Of a stretch of DNA of 64,000 bases, positions 35,751 through 43,726 are shown one piece after another (the first letter of the stretch is position 1; every line of letters starts with the position of its first letter). The stretch comes from Eubacterium sp. GTDB taxonomy: Bacteria > Bacillota > Clostridia > Lachnospirales > Lachnospiraceae. The stretch is taken from contig JAGBBZ010000015.1 of NCBI GenBank assembly GCA_017938215.1, positions 62,001 through 126,000 of the forward strand, in the 5' to 3' direction. The notes under the pieces were generated by a model. The model searched no databases, was not told where the DNA came from, and saw only the letters and a list, made by a program, of their open reading frames with translations. A program made the position numbers and the translations under genes.

Positions 35751-36524
35751 ATGGCGATTAGCGAAGCGGAAAGAAAAAAAATGTGGGATCAATACATGAA
35801 GAAAAAGAGCCCGGAAATACGTGAACAGCTAATTATTGAATATGCAAATTTGGTGAATCTCGTTGCAGGAAGAATGGGAATGTATCTGGGATATACGGTA
35901 GAATACGATGATTTAGTTGGTTATGGGATTTTTGGACTAATTGATGCAATCGATAAATTTGACTTGGCAAAAAACGTGAAGTTTGAGACTTATGCTAGTT
36001 TAAGAATTCGTGGTTCAATATTGGATCAGATTCGAAAAATGGATTGGATTCCTCGAACATTACGTCAAAAGCAGAAGCAGATGGATCAGGCATGTGTAAG
36101 GTTAGAAGGGCAGTTGGGACGTCAAGCTACGGATGCAGAGGTGGCGAAAGAATTAAATATAACACTTGATGAGTATGAAGTTTGGAGAAATGAGGCCCAA
36201 TATACAAATTTGGTCTCATTGGATGATTATTTAGAACAAGGTGGAGATGGGAATTTCGAGGCTACAGGTTCAAAACGCTTTGAGCAACCGGAACAAGCCT
36301 TGGAGAAGCAAGAGTTAAAGCAACAGCTGATGGATGCCTTGAAAACATTGACGGAAAAGGAATCAAGTGTAATAACGTTGTATTATTATGAAGAATTGAC
36401 ATTAAAAGAAATCAGTAAGATTTTAGAAGTGTCAGAGTCGAGAATATCGCAACTTCATACAAAGGCATTGCAAAAAATAAAAATACAATTGGGGAATTCT
36501 GTGGAATTGCTGAATTTGTTTTAA
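35751..36524 (+). CDS. fliA: Motility sigma factor (FliA/SigD, sigma-28 family)
   Basis: This sigma factor directs late flagellar and chemotaxis genes. The 257 residues show region 2 (YDDLVGYGIFGLIDAIDKFD, then FETYASLRIRGSILDQIRKM), the family-specific DWIPRTLRQKQKQ, region 3 and region 4 with its helix-turn-helix (LKEISKILEVSESRISQLHT). This matches SigD/FliA, not the sporulation or general sigma factors. B. subtilis sigD occupies the same place at the end of the fla/che operon. I saw no clear sigma-28 promoter (TAAA-N15-GCCGATAT) before any gene in this window, and no flgM. Confidence 0.94.
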   Translation: MAISEAERKKMWDQYMKKKSPEIREQLIIEYANLVNLVAGRMGMYLGYTVEYDDLVGYGIFGLIDAIDKFDLAKNVKFETYASLRIRGSILDQIRKMDWIPRTLRQKQKQMDQACVRLEGQLGRQATDAEVAKELNITLDEYEVWRNEAQYTNLVSLDDYLEQGGDGNFEATGSKRFEQPEQALEKQELKQQLMDALKTLTEKESSVITLYYYEELTLKEISKILEVSESRISQLHTKALQKIKIQLGNSVELLNLF

Positions 36525-36561
36525 TATATGTCCGAATAAGGACGAGAGGGGATGAAGACAA

Positions 36562-38160
36562 ATGGGGAAAAATGCATATTTTCAGATTGTTCATAAACCA
36601 AATCGTACGATGCTCAAAGTATTTCCAGCGACCAAAGATGGTGATATGTTTCAAGTGGATGAGGTTATGAAGTACTTCGAATTGATTGGTGTTGGAAGTT
36701 ACGATAATGTTGGATTAAATAACTATTTAAAAAAGGCTGATTTTCGTACGGAATATTTGATAATAAACAAGGAGATTTTGCCAGAAAACGAGCGGTGCGT
36801 TGTGAAAATTTCCGAACAAGGCGAGCAGGCAGTGGCTCGTTTTTATCCTGCGTCTACATCCGGAAAAAAACTCACAAGAGAAGACATTATTAGCGATTTG
36901 AAATTTGCAGGAATCAAACATGGAATTCGAGAGGATGTAGTAGATCAGTTTTTGAAGAATCCTGAATATTGTCAGGATTATGTGATTGCGGTAGCTACGC
37001 CACCGGTTCAGGGGCACGATGCCCATATCGAGTATCATTTCGATATTAATACGACAGCAAAACCAAAGTTGAATGAAGACGGAAGTGTAGACTTCCATCA
37101 GTTAGGAAATATTAAGCCAGTGGCTGTAGGGGATAAATTGGCAACATTAACTCCGGCAGATCGAGGTAAGCCGGGTGTGAGTGTAACGGGGGTTACGTTA
37201 CCTCCGAATAAAGTATCTAATCTGGCATTGCGTCATGGACGAAATATTACGATGTCGGAAGATCGTTGTGAATTGTATTCACAGGTGGCTGGGCATGTTA
37301 CACTGGTAGATGATTTGGTTATGGTATCTGATGTTTATGATGTGCCTGCAAATGTAGATGCATCTACTGGTGATATTGATTATAATGGTACAGTAAATGT
37401 GACTGGAAATGTGAATACTGGATATCGAATCCAAGCAGCAGGAGATATTATTGTCAATGGTGTTGTGGAAGGAGCGACATTAATCGCTGGTGGAAACATT
37501 GTTCTGAAAAGAGGAATGCAAGGAATGTCTCGCGGAATGTTGGATGCACAGGGCAACATAACTGCTAAATTTATTGAAAATAGTTCGATACGTTGTGGAG
37601 GAACCTTGATGTGTGATGCGGTTCTCCATAGTGATACAGAGTGCACGGGAGAAATCTCGGTGCTTGGAAAAAAAGGTTTAATCAATGGTGGTCATATTCG
37701 TTCCTATTCAAACATTTCTGCAACGCAATTGGGGTCGACAATGGGAACTATGACGGTTGTGGAAATTATGTCGGATATTGAGCAGGCAAAACTTTTTAAT
37801 GAGACACAAGATAAAATTGACGAGGCTCGTGAAACGCTGAAAAAGATGGATCAAGTGTTGATTGGAATAAAAAAACTAATTAAAAGTGGGAAACAGATTT
37901 CTCCGCAACAGGTGCAATATTTAAAAGTTGCGGCGGCATCGAAACCAAAGCTTATAAAAGAAATCGAAAGTATGGAGTTACAGTGCCAATCGATGCAGAA
38001 GATATTGGAATTAGGTACCAATGCTTCTGTTCGGGTGGAAGGTGTTGTGAATTCAGGTGTTAAGATTGTGATTAAAGACATTAGTCGAATTATTAATGAT
38101 AATTTTTCGCATTGTAAATTTGTTCGTGAAGGAGCGGATATTAAGTCGCTCAGTATATGA
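36562..38160 (+). CDS. FapA family protein (DUF342)
   Basis: The 532 residues match the FapA/DUF342 family, widespread in flagellated bacteria; in Vibrio, FapA has been linked to glucose-dependent polar localisation. The N-terminal part (about 1-250) ends near TPADRGKPGVSVTGVTLPPN. The central beta-helix repeats (about 250-400) are bactofilin-like: VDASTGDIDYNGTVNVTGNV, then IVNGVVEGATLIAGGNIVLK. A C-terminal coiled coil (about 415-475) follows. It lies 37 bases after fliA and is likely co-transcribed. Precise function in Firmicutes is unknown. Confidence 0.88.
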   Translation: MGKNAYFQIVHKPNRTMLKVFPATKDGDMFQVDEVMKYFELIGVGSYDNVGLNNYLKKADFRTEYLIINKEILPENERCVVKISEQGEQAVARFYPASTSGKKLTREDIISDLKFAGIKHGIREDVVDQFLKNPEYCQDYVIAVATPPVQGHDAHIEYHFDINTTAKPKLNEDGSVDFHQLGNIKPVAVGDKLATLTPADRGKPGVSVTGVTLPPNKVSNLALRHGRNITMSEDRCELYSQVAGHVTLVDDLVMVSDVYDVPANVDASTGDIDYNGTVNVTGNVNTGYRIQAAGDIIVNGVVEGATLIAGGNIVLKRGMQGMSRGMLDAQGNITAKFIENSSIRCGGTLMCDAVLHSDTECTGEISVLGKKGLINGGHIRSYSNISATQLGSTMGTMTVVEIMSDIEQAKLFNETQDKIDEARETLKKMDQVLIGIKKLIKSGKQISPQQVQYLKVAAASKPKLIKEIESMELQCQSMQKILELGTNASVRVEGVVNSGVKIVIKDISRIINDNFSHCKFVREGADIKSLSI

Positions 38161-38183
38161 TAAAGAGAGGGAGGGTGTAATAC

Positions 38184-38489
38184 GTGCCAATTAGTGCTAT
38201 TGATGTATCAACACTTGCACCGCGTTCGGCGGAAGCTTCGAATCTTGTTGGGAGAGAGCAACAACAACTCCAACATGTGAATGAAAACAGTGCAGTTAAT
38301 GTTGCAAAAAATACAGAACAAAAAGCCCAGAAAACCGTTGAAACGGAGAAAAGTGATACCAAAGAGTATCGTTTTGATGGCTCCGGTGGAAACGGATACC
38401 AAGCGGGGAATCGGAAAAGAAAAAAAGAAAAAAAAGATGAGGCGCCTATGGCACCGCGTTCCGATAGTAGCTTTGATATTATGATTTGA
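38184..38489 (+). CDS. Small Gln/Lys-rich flagellar-cluster protein, function unknown
   Basis: The 101-residue protein has no named domain that I can recognise. Its N-terminal half is Gln/Ala/Glu-rich and helical, the middle is polar, and the end carries a basic run (RKRKKEKKDE) followed by a short hydrophobic C terminus (SFDIMI). I recall small proteins of this layout, with a Lys-rich patch and an I-D-I-x-I ending, next to FapA genes in other flagellated bacteria; this is memory and not a search result. The start is a GTG at 38184 preceded by GGAGGGTG. The gap to the next gene is 16 bases. Confidence 0.7.
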   Translation: MPISAIDVSTLAPRSAEASNLVGREQQQLQHVNENSAVNVAKNTEQKAQKTVETEKSDTKEYRFDGSGGNGYQAGNRKRKKEKKDEAPMAPRSDSSFDIMI

Positions 38490-38505
38490 AAGGGAAAGAG
38501 TAAAG

Positions 38506-39147
38506 ATGAATGCAGTTGAAGTAGTGTTATTACTTATTGGATTTGTGAGTATATCCGTTAGTTTTTTTCTTGGGAATAAGAAAAATCCATCCTTGAGTGA
38601 TGAAGGTGTGGAAGTTGGAATGAAAGAAGTCTGGACCGAGAAAGAAGAGGAACTTGTGAAGGAGCGGATACAAACAATATTGAATGACGAAACAGAAGAG
38701 ATTATGGCTCGGACAACAGAGACATTGAATCGCAAAAGCAACGAAAAGATTATGGAGTTTGATGAATTTTCCGGTCAAGTATTGGAGAAAATCAGACATA
38801 ACCATGAAGAAGTCGTATTTATGTATAGTATGTTGACGGAGAAGCAAAAGGATATAAAAGAAGACGTTGTTAAAAGTGTCATAACAAAGAAAGTGACAGA
38901 AAAGCAGGAAGTGAAAGAGAAAAAAACAATTGCTTCGGAAAAGAAAAAGCAAACCAATACAACCCAAACGACTGCTTTGGAAAAAAGAGTATCCAAGCCA
39001 GAAGAAAAAAAGGAAAGTGGTGGTGCTCAGAATCAGATTATTCGAATGCATAAGAGTGGAAAATCTGTGTTGGAAATTTCGAAAGAGCTGAATATCGGTC
39101 AGGGTGAGGTAAAACTTATGATTGCGCTTTATGGAGGAAAAGCATGA
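38506..39147 (+). CDS. SwrB/DUF6115-like membrane protein with C-terminal helix-turn-helix-like motif
   Basis: The 213-residue product has an N-terminal transmembrane helix (VVLLLIGFVSISVSFFLG), a long charged, mostly helical middle with Lys/Glu-rich linker, and a C-terminal segment (QIIRMHKSGKSVLEISKELN, then IGQGEVKLMIAL) like a small helix-turn-helix. This layout and position between sigD and rpsB match SwrB (YlxL) of B. subtilis, which promotes flagellar export-gate maturation. Sequence similarity to SwrB itself is weak by eye, so the call rests on topology, C-terminal motif and location. The stop overlaps the next gene (ATGA). Confidence 0.68.
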   Translation: MNAVEVVLLLIGFVSISVSFFLGNKKNPSLSDEGVEVGMKEVWTEKEEELVKERIQTILNDETEEIMARTTETLNRKSNEKIMEFDEFSGQVLEKIRHNHEEVVFMYSMLTEKQKDIKEDVVKSVITKKVTEKQEVKEKKTIASEKKKQTNTTQTTALEKRVSKPEEKKESGGAQNQIIRMHKSGKSVLEISKELNIGQGEVKLMIALYGGKA

Positions 39148-39680
39148 AACAAAAATGGTTTTTAAGAGGGCTTGGTGTCGGAATGATTTTGACCGCCCTT
39201 GTTTTATGTATCACATATAGAAATATTGAGGAAAATACGTCAGTAATTCAAAAGGCAAAAGAGTTGGGAATGGTATTTCCCAAGAACGAAACGAGTGCAG
39301 TGGAGCAAACGGCAGAAGACGTGTTAAAAAAAGATACGATTGCGAAAGAAGTGTCGGAAGCGGCTGTTGTAGGGAAAGAACAAGTCGTGGAATCTGAGAA
39401 GGATAAGAAAGCAAAGGAAAAAGTGGAGAAGAGTAAGGAAAATATAGAAAAGGCATCTGCTTATCACGGGAAAAATCGGACTTTTGTTGTTCGCAATGGA
39501 CTTCTCTCCAGCTCGGTGTCTCGAGAGATGGAAGAGGCTGGTTTCATTGAGGACGCAGATGAATTGGATAAATATTTGCGTGATAATGGCTACGAACGGA
39601 TGGTTCGTAGTGGGAAATATAAGATTCCGGCGGATGCAGATATAGAGACTATTGCAAAAATAATAACAAGACAGGACTAA
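39144..39680 (+). CDS. Short membrane protein with MltG-type LysM-like domain, no transglycosylase domain
   Basis: The 178 residues contain an N-terminal transmembrane helix (about 7-24), a Lys/Glu/Ala-rich periplasmic spacer (about 50-110) and a C-terminal domain (about 113-178: FVVRNGLLSSSVSREMEEAG, then DKYLRDNGYERMVRSGKYKI and DIETIAKIITRQ). This resembles the LysM-like subdomain of the endolytic transglycosylase MltG (YceG). The catalytic domain of MltG, some 200 residues with its glutamate, is missing. It overlaps the preceding gene by 4 bases. It could bind peptidoglycan near the flagellar base; this is inference. A terminator begins inside the last codons. Confidence 0.65.
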   Translation: MKQKWFLRGLGVGMILTALVLCITYRNIEENTSVIQKAKELGMVFPKNETSAVEQTAEDVLKKDTIAKEVSEAAVVGKEQVVESEKDKKAKEKVEKSKENIEKASAYHGKNRTFVVRNGLLSSSVSREMEEAGFIEDADELDKYLRDNGYERMVRSGKYKIPADADIETIAKIITRQD

Positions 39681-39700
39681 AGGTTCTGTCTTGTTATTTT
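39662..39700 (+). terminator. Rho-independent terminator ending the fla/che region
   Basis: AATAACAAGACAGGAC (39662-39677) pairs with GTTCTGTCTTGTTATT (39683-39698): 16 pairs with one G-T wobble and a 5-base loop, followed by T residues to 39700. The left arm is the end of the coding sequence, and the stop codon of the MltG-like gene (39678-39680) lies in the loop. Confidence 0.88.
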
Positions 39701-39716
39701 GTGCGATAAAATGTAC

Positions 39717-39745
39717 TTGCATTTTGTGCTTGACTGTGTTATAAT
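39717..39745 (+). promoter_or_regulatory. Sigma-A promoter of rpsB-tsf
   Basis: TTGCAT (39717-39722), a 17-base spacer and TATAAT (39740-39745) with an extended TG (39737-39738) form a strong sigma-A promoter. Transcription would begin near 39752, about 138 bases before the rpsB ATG. Confidence 0.75.
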
Positions 39746-39751
39746 GAGTCG

Positions 39752-39889
39752 GATTGAAAAAACACGTTGACGGATTTTTCCAAGGGTGCCTTGTATAATT
39801 CTATGTAACAGGTAGTTACATGTGAATCAAAAAGGTTTTGGAAAGAAGTGAGGTCATCGGAAGAAAAAAACCAAATGGAGGTAAGAAAA
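39752..39889 (+). promoter_or_regulatory. Structured 5' leader of rpsB-tsf
   Basis: The leader holds several possible stems: TTGAAAAA near 39754 with TTTTTCCAA (one bulge), CAAGG/CCTTG at 39781-39793, ATGTAAC/GTTACAT at 39803-39821 (seven perfect pairs, 5-base loop), and TTTTGG (about 39837-39842) with CCAAA just before the GGAGGT of rpsB. Autogenous control by S2 through an mRNA leader is known in E. coli; whether it applies here is inference. I do not recognise a catalogued leader motif. Confidence 0.45.
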
Positions 39890-40618
39890 ATGAGTGTTAT
39901 TTCAATGAAACAGTTATTGGAAGCAGGTGTTCATTTTGGACATCAGACAAGAAGATGGAACCCTAAAATGGCAGAGTACATCTACACAGAGAGAAATGGT
40001 ATTTATATCATTGACTTGCAGAAATCTGTAGGTAAAGTGGATGAGGCTTACAATGCAATCAAAGAGATTGCAGCAGACGGTGGTAACATCTTGTTTGTTG
40101 GTACAAAGAAACAGGCACAGGATTCCGTTAAGAGTGAAGCTGAGCGTTGTGGAATGTACTATGTAAATGAAAGATGGCTTGGAGGTATGCTTACAAACTT
40201 CAAGACAATCCAGACTCGTATTAAGAGATTGAAAGCAATTGAGAAGATGGCTGAGGACGGAACATTTGATGTTCTTCCTAAGAAAGAAGTTATCAATATC
40301 AAAAAAGAGTGGGCAAAACTTGAGAAGAACCTTGGTGGTATCAAAGACATGAAGTCTATTCCAGATGCAATCTTTGTAGTAGACCCTAAGAAAGAGAAGA
40401 TTTGTATTCAGGAAGCACATATTCTTGGTATTCCTTTGATTGGTATCGTTGATACAAACTGCGACCCAGAAGAACTTGATTATGTTATCCCAGGAAACGA
40501 CGATGCAATTCGTGCAGTTAAACTTATCGTTTCCAAAATGGCGGATGCTGTAATTGAAGCAAAACAGGGCGAAACTTTTGTTGACAATGCAGAAGCAGAG
40601 GAAGCAGTAGAAGAGTAA
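39890..40618 (+). CDS. rpsB: 30S ribosomal protein S2
   Basis: S2 binds the head-body junction of the small subunit and helps recruit S1-type functions. The 242 residues begin [20 protein letters not shown] and contain the conserved [34 protein letters not shown] and [13 protein letters not shown]-like segments. The open frame extends 14 codons upstream, but GGAGGT at 39877-39882 fixes the ATG at 39890, in agreement with the family N terminus. It has its own promoter and leader and is followed by tsf after 33 bases. Confidence 0.97.
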   Translation: MSVISMKQLLEAGVHFGHQTRRWNPKMAEYIYTERNGIYIIDLQKSVGKVDEAYNAIKEIAADGGNILFVGTKKQAQDSVKSEAERCGMYYVNERWLGGMLTNFKTIQTRIKRLKAIEKMAEDGTFDVLPKKEVINIKKEWAKLEKNLGGIKDMKSIPDAIFVVDPKKEKICIQEAHILGIPLIGIVDTNCDPEELDYVIPGNDDAIRAVKLIVSKMADAVIEAKQGETFVDNAEAEEAVEE

Positions 40619-40651
40619 AATATATAGAACGATAGAAAGGAAGATATGAAA

Positions 40652-41584
40652 ATGGCTATTTCAGCTTCAATGGTAAAAGAGTTAAGAGAAATGACTGGCG
40701 CTGGTATGATGGATTGTAAGAAAGCTCTTACAAACACAGACGGCGATATGGATAAAGCAGTAGATTATTTGCGTGAGAACGGTCTTGCAAAGGCTGAGAA
40801 GAAGGCTGGAAGAATCGCAGCTGAGGGTGTTGTTAAGACAAATATCAGTGCGGATGGTAAGAGCGCTTCTATCGTAGAGGTTAACAGTGAGACAGACTTT
40901 GTTGCTAAGAATGAGAAGTTCCAGGATTTTGTTGGTGCTGTAGCAGCTCAGATTAATGCTTCAAGCGCAAATGATGTTGATGCGTTCATGGAAGAGGCAT
41001 GGGCAGCTGATACTTCTAAGACAGTGAAAGAAGAGCTTGCATCTATGATTGCTACAATTGGCGAGAACATGAACGTACGTCGTTTTGAAAAAGTTTCCGT
41101 TGACAATGGTCTTGTTGTAGATTATATTCATGCTGGTGGAAAAATCGGTGTATTGATCGTAGCTGAGTCGGATAATACAGGTGATGAAGTAGTTGAGTGT
41201 TTGAAGAACGTAGCAATGCAGGTTGCAGCTATGAATCCAAAGTATCTTTCTGCGGATGACGTATCGGAAGAGTATAAAGAGAAAGAGAAAGAAGTTCTTC
41301 TTGCTCAGGCAAAGAATGATCCTAAGAATGCTGGTAAACCAGATGAAATCATCGAGAAGATGATTATCGGACGTTTGAACAAAGAACTTAAAGAAGTTTG
41401 TTTGACAGAGCAGGTTTACGTAAAAGCTGAGAATAAGGAAACTGTTGCAAAATACGTTGAGGCAGTTGCAAAAGCAGTTGGTTGCAATATCAAATTGACA
41501 AAGTTTGTTCGTTTTGAGACAGGTGAAGGACTTGAGAAGAAGAACGAAGACTTTGCAGCAGAGGTAGCAGCTCAGTTGAAATAA
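40652..41584 (+). CDS. tsf: Elongation factor Ts
   Basis: EF-Ts is the nucleotide exchange factor for EF-Tu. The 310 residues begin MAISASMVKELREMTGAGMM and include the DCKKAL segment of the UBA-like N-terminal domain and the EVNSETDFVAKNEKF motif of the core. An in-frame ATG at 40646 would add two residues; GGAAG has better spacing for 40652 and the family normally starts MA-I. Length is normal. The rpsB-tsf pair is nearly universal. A large terminator follows. Confidence 0.96.
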   Translation: MAISASMVKELREMTGAGMMDCKKALTNTDGDMDKAVDYLRENGLAKAEKKAGRIAAEGVVKTNISADGKSASIVEVNSETDFVAKNEKFQDFVGAVAAQINASSANDVDAFMEEAWAADTSKTVKEELASMIATIGENMNVRRFEKVSVDNGLVVDYIHAGGKIGVLIVAESDNTGDEVVECLKNVAMQVAAMNPKYLSADDVSEEYKEKEKEVLLAQAKNDPKNAGKPDEIIEKMIIGRLNKELKEVCLTEQVYVKAENKETVAKYVEAVAKAVGCNIKLTKFVRFETGEGLEKKNEDFAAEVAAQLK

Positions 41585-41601
41585 TCAAAAGAATTATAAT
41601 G

Positions 41602-41658
41602 ACTCCAGATGTCAGGGATGGTGCGAAAATCACCTTCTGATATCTGGAGTTTTCTTTT
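41602..41658 (+). terminator. Rho-independent terminator after tsf
   Basis: ACTCCAGATGTCAG (41602-41615) pairs with CTGATATCTGGAGT (41637-41650), 14 pairs with one wobble. An inner GGTG/CACC stem extends it. A T-rich tract (TTTTCTTTT) follows. Confidence 0.85.
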
Positions 41659-41692
41659 GTGGTAAAAAAGTTTATTCTTACGAAAATTTATG

Positions 41693-41721
41693 TTGGCTTT
41701 TTCGTTAAAATCATGTATAAT
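41693..41721 (+). promoter_or_regulatory. Sigma-A promoter for the receptor-GGDEF gene
   Basis: TTGGCT (41693-41698) and TATAAT (41716-41721) are 17 bases apart, downstream of the tsf terminator and about 60 bases before the next gene. A short palindrome (TGTATTATTATACA, 41739-41752) lies in the leader. Confidence 0.6.
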
Positions 41722-41782
41722 AAAACTGTATATGTATGTGTATTATTATACATGAAGATGACATATAACGAGGTTGATGGTT

Positions 41783-43705
41783 ATGTTTATGAACGGAAGA
41801 AAGAACATATGTGTTATTTTGTGTGATGTCGCTGATTTTTATCAGGAACAGGTGTGCAGAACGCTTACTTTGTGTGCGCAAAATAAAGGATATAATCTTT
41901 CTTATTTTTCGTTCTTTTTGTGCTACGGCATTGACACAAAGAATGGTCGTGGGGAAGCTAATATTGTAAATTTAGTTCCATATGAGAAGTTCGACGGATT
42001 TATCATTTGCCACGATACATTTCAAAATGAACAAGCTGTTAGACGTATGTTTGAATGTATCAAAGAACGAACCCAAGCACCTGTGATTACACTTCGTAGA
42101 CAGCAGGAAGGGTATCCTTGTGTGGTGGCGGATAGCCAAGGTGCGATTTCACGTTTTGTAGAACATTTTGTGAAGGTTCACGGATGTGATAAAATTGGAT
42201 TCATGAACGGTCCGAAAAATCATCCAGATGCTCAAAGGCGTTTAGAGGATTACAAGCAAGGATTGATAAATAGTGGCTTAGAATACGACGAAAAGTTGGT
42301 TTATTATGGTAATTTTTGGAGGGACCATGCTAAAATTGCTGTGAAATATTTTACAGAAGAATTAGCGGAACGTCCCCAGGCGATTGTATGTGCCAACGAC
42401 TATATGGCGATTTCGTTGTGTAATGAGATGATTAATCATGGCTTTATGGTTCCGGATGATATAGGGATTTCTGGTTTTGATGATATACTTGAAGCATCCA
42501 TTAACATGCCACCGATCACCACTGTACGTATTCCGGCGAAGGATATGAGCGAATTGGCTTTTGAAACATTGGATAAGATGATTCAAGGGGAACCAGTGCC
42601 GGAGATACAAAAGCTAAAAGCGGATATTGTTATTCGAAATTCATGTGGTTGTGAAGGAATGGATATGACCACGATGATGAAAAAACGTGTACGTCAGAGT
42701 CAAGAACATGAGAGAATGTTGGATCTTATTCAAAACAACACATATATGTCGGTAGAGCTTTCTGATATGGAGGATGTTGGAGAAATTATTTCACATATGC
42801 GCTTGTTGGAGAATGAAGATATTCATGTGAATAGCTTTTTCCTTTGTCTTGGTGAAGGGGCTGGTCAATACTATCCAAAGTACTACTCAAAGCAAGAGGG
42901 GTATCCGGAACGAATGAAAGCAGTTGCTAGTGTGTTAAATCGGAAAGAGATTACTACCAAGGAATTTGCAACGGCAGAATTACTTCCGAAGGAAGCGATG
43001 CAAGAGGAGACCATGATATACTATTTTTTCCCACTTCATCATTTGGAACAGACATTTGGTTATTTTGCGATTTCCTATGAAGGCGTGTATGGTTGCGAAA
43101 AGACATTTCAAAGTTGGATTGCGATTATCGGCAATGCTTTGGAAAATCTACGTTTAAAACAGAAAACACATTCTTTGTTAGAAGAATTGAATAAGCTGTA
43201 TGTACATGATTCTTTGACAGGGTTATTAAACCGTCGTGGGTTTGAAACGGAAACAAAAGAGATTTATGAATTGAGTAGGGGCAATAAAGAAACAATGGTC
43301 ATTGTTTCTATCGATATGGATAATTTAAAGGTTGTAAATGATAGGTATGGTCATATGCAAGGAGATGTTGCGCTACAGACGATTAGCAAGGCTATTGATT
43401 ATGCAACAAGGAAAGAAGATGTTTGTGCAAGAATCGGAGGCGATGAGTTTTCGATAGTAGGAATCGGGTATGATAACGATGATGTGCAGGTGCTTTTACA
43501 ATCCTTCAATGATTATTTAGAAAGATTTAATGAGGAAAGTGGTCTGCCGTATTTGGTGGGAGCTAGTTGTGGATATTGTATCATATCGGAGGAACATGAT
43601 ATATCGCTGGAAACTGCTAGAGTTGAAAGTGATAACCATCTGTATGAAAATAAGAGACAAAAGAAATTAATGAAAAAGGATATTGTGATTCGAGATGAGG
43701 ATTAA
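41783..43705 (+). CDS. Diguanylate cyclase with LacI-type sugar-receptor domain
   Basis: The 640-residue protein starts with a periplasmic-binding-protein-like receptor domain as in LacI-family regulators (about 10-290; DKIGFMNGPKNHPDAQRRLE, then VPDDIGISGFDDILEAS), but has no helix-turn-helix in front and no signal peptide or membrane helix, so it should act in the cytoplasm. A middle region (about 300-460) resembles a GAF-like sensor. The C-terminal GGDEF domain has DSLTGLLNRRGF, an intact active site (RIGGDEF, about 550-556) and the inhibitory I-site RxxD (RKED) five residues before it. It therefore should make c-di-GMP under control of a small ligand. GAGG at 41770-41773 supports the ATG at 41783; 41777 is an alternative. 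Confidence 0.87.
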   Translation: MFMNGRKNICVILCDVADFYQEQVCRTLTLCAQNKGYNLSYFSFFLCYGIDTKNGRGEANIVNLVPYEKFDGFIICHDTFQNEQAVRRMFECIKERTQAPVITLRRQQEGYPCVVADSQGAISRFVEHFVKVHGCDKIGFMNGPKNHPDAQRRLEDYKQGLINSGLEYDEKLVYYGNFWRDHAKIAVKYFTEELAERPQAIVCANDYMAISLCNEMINHGFMVPDDIGISGFDDILEASINMPPITTVRIPAKDMSELAFETLDKMIQGEPVPEIQKLKADIVIRNSCGCEGMDMTTMMKKRVRQSQEHERMLDLIQNNTYMSVELSDMEDVGEIISHMRLLENEDIHVNSFFLCLGEGAGQYYPKYYSKQEGYPERMKAVASVLNRKEITTKEFATAELLPKEAMQEETMIYYFFPLHHLEQTFGYFAISYEGVYGCEKTFQSWIAIIGNALENLRLKQKTHSLLEELNKLYVHDSLTGLLNRRGFETETKEIYELSRGNKETMVIVSIDMDNLKVVNDRYGHMQGDVALQTISKAIDYATRKEDVCARIGGDEFSIVGIGYDNDDVQVLLQSFNDYLERFNEESGLPYLVGASCGYCIISEEHDISLETARVESDNHLYENKRQKKLMKKDIVIRDED

Positions 43706-43726
43706 GGTACGAAAGGAGGGGGCTTT

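Noticed and set aside
6015-39680. Sigma-28 promoters inside the flagellar cluster
   Set aside because: I looked for TAAA-N15-GCCGATAT near gene starts; the few CCGATA matches lie inside coding sequence without a TAAA partner at the right distance.
39730-39799. Alternative rpsB promoter using TTGACT (39730) or TTGACG (39767)
   Set aside because: Spacing to the nearest TATAAT boxes is 4 or 21 bases, outside the workable range; TTGCAT at 39717 has 17.
41739-41752. Palindrome TGTATTATTATACA in the leader of the receptor-GGDEF gene
   Set aside because: It could be an operator, but the AT-rich composition makes chance likely and no matching regulator is encoded nearby.
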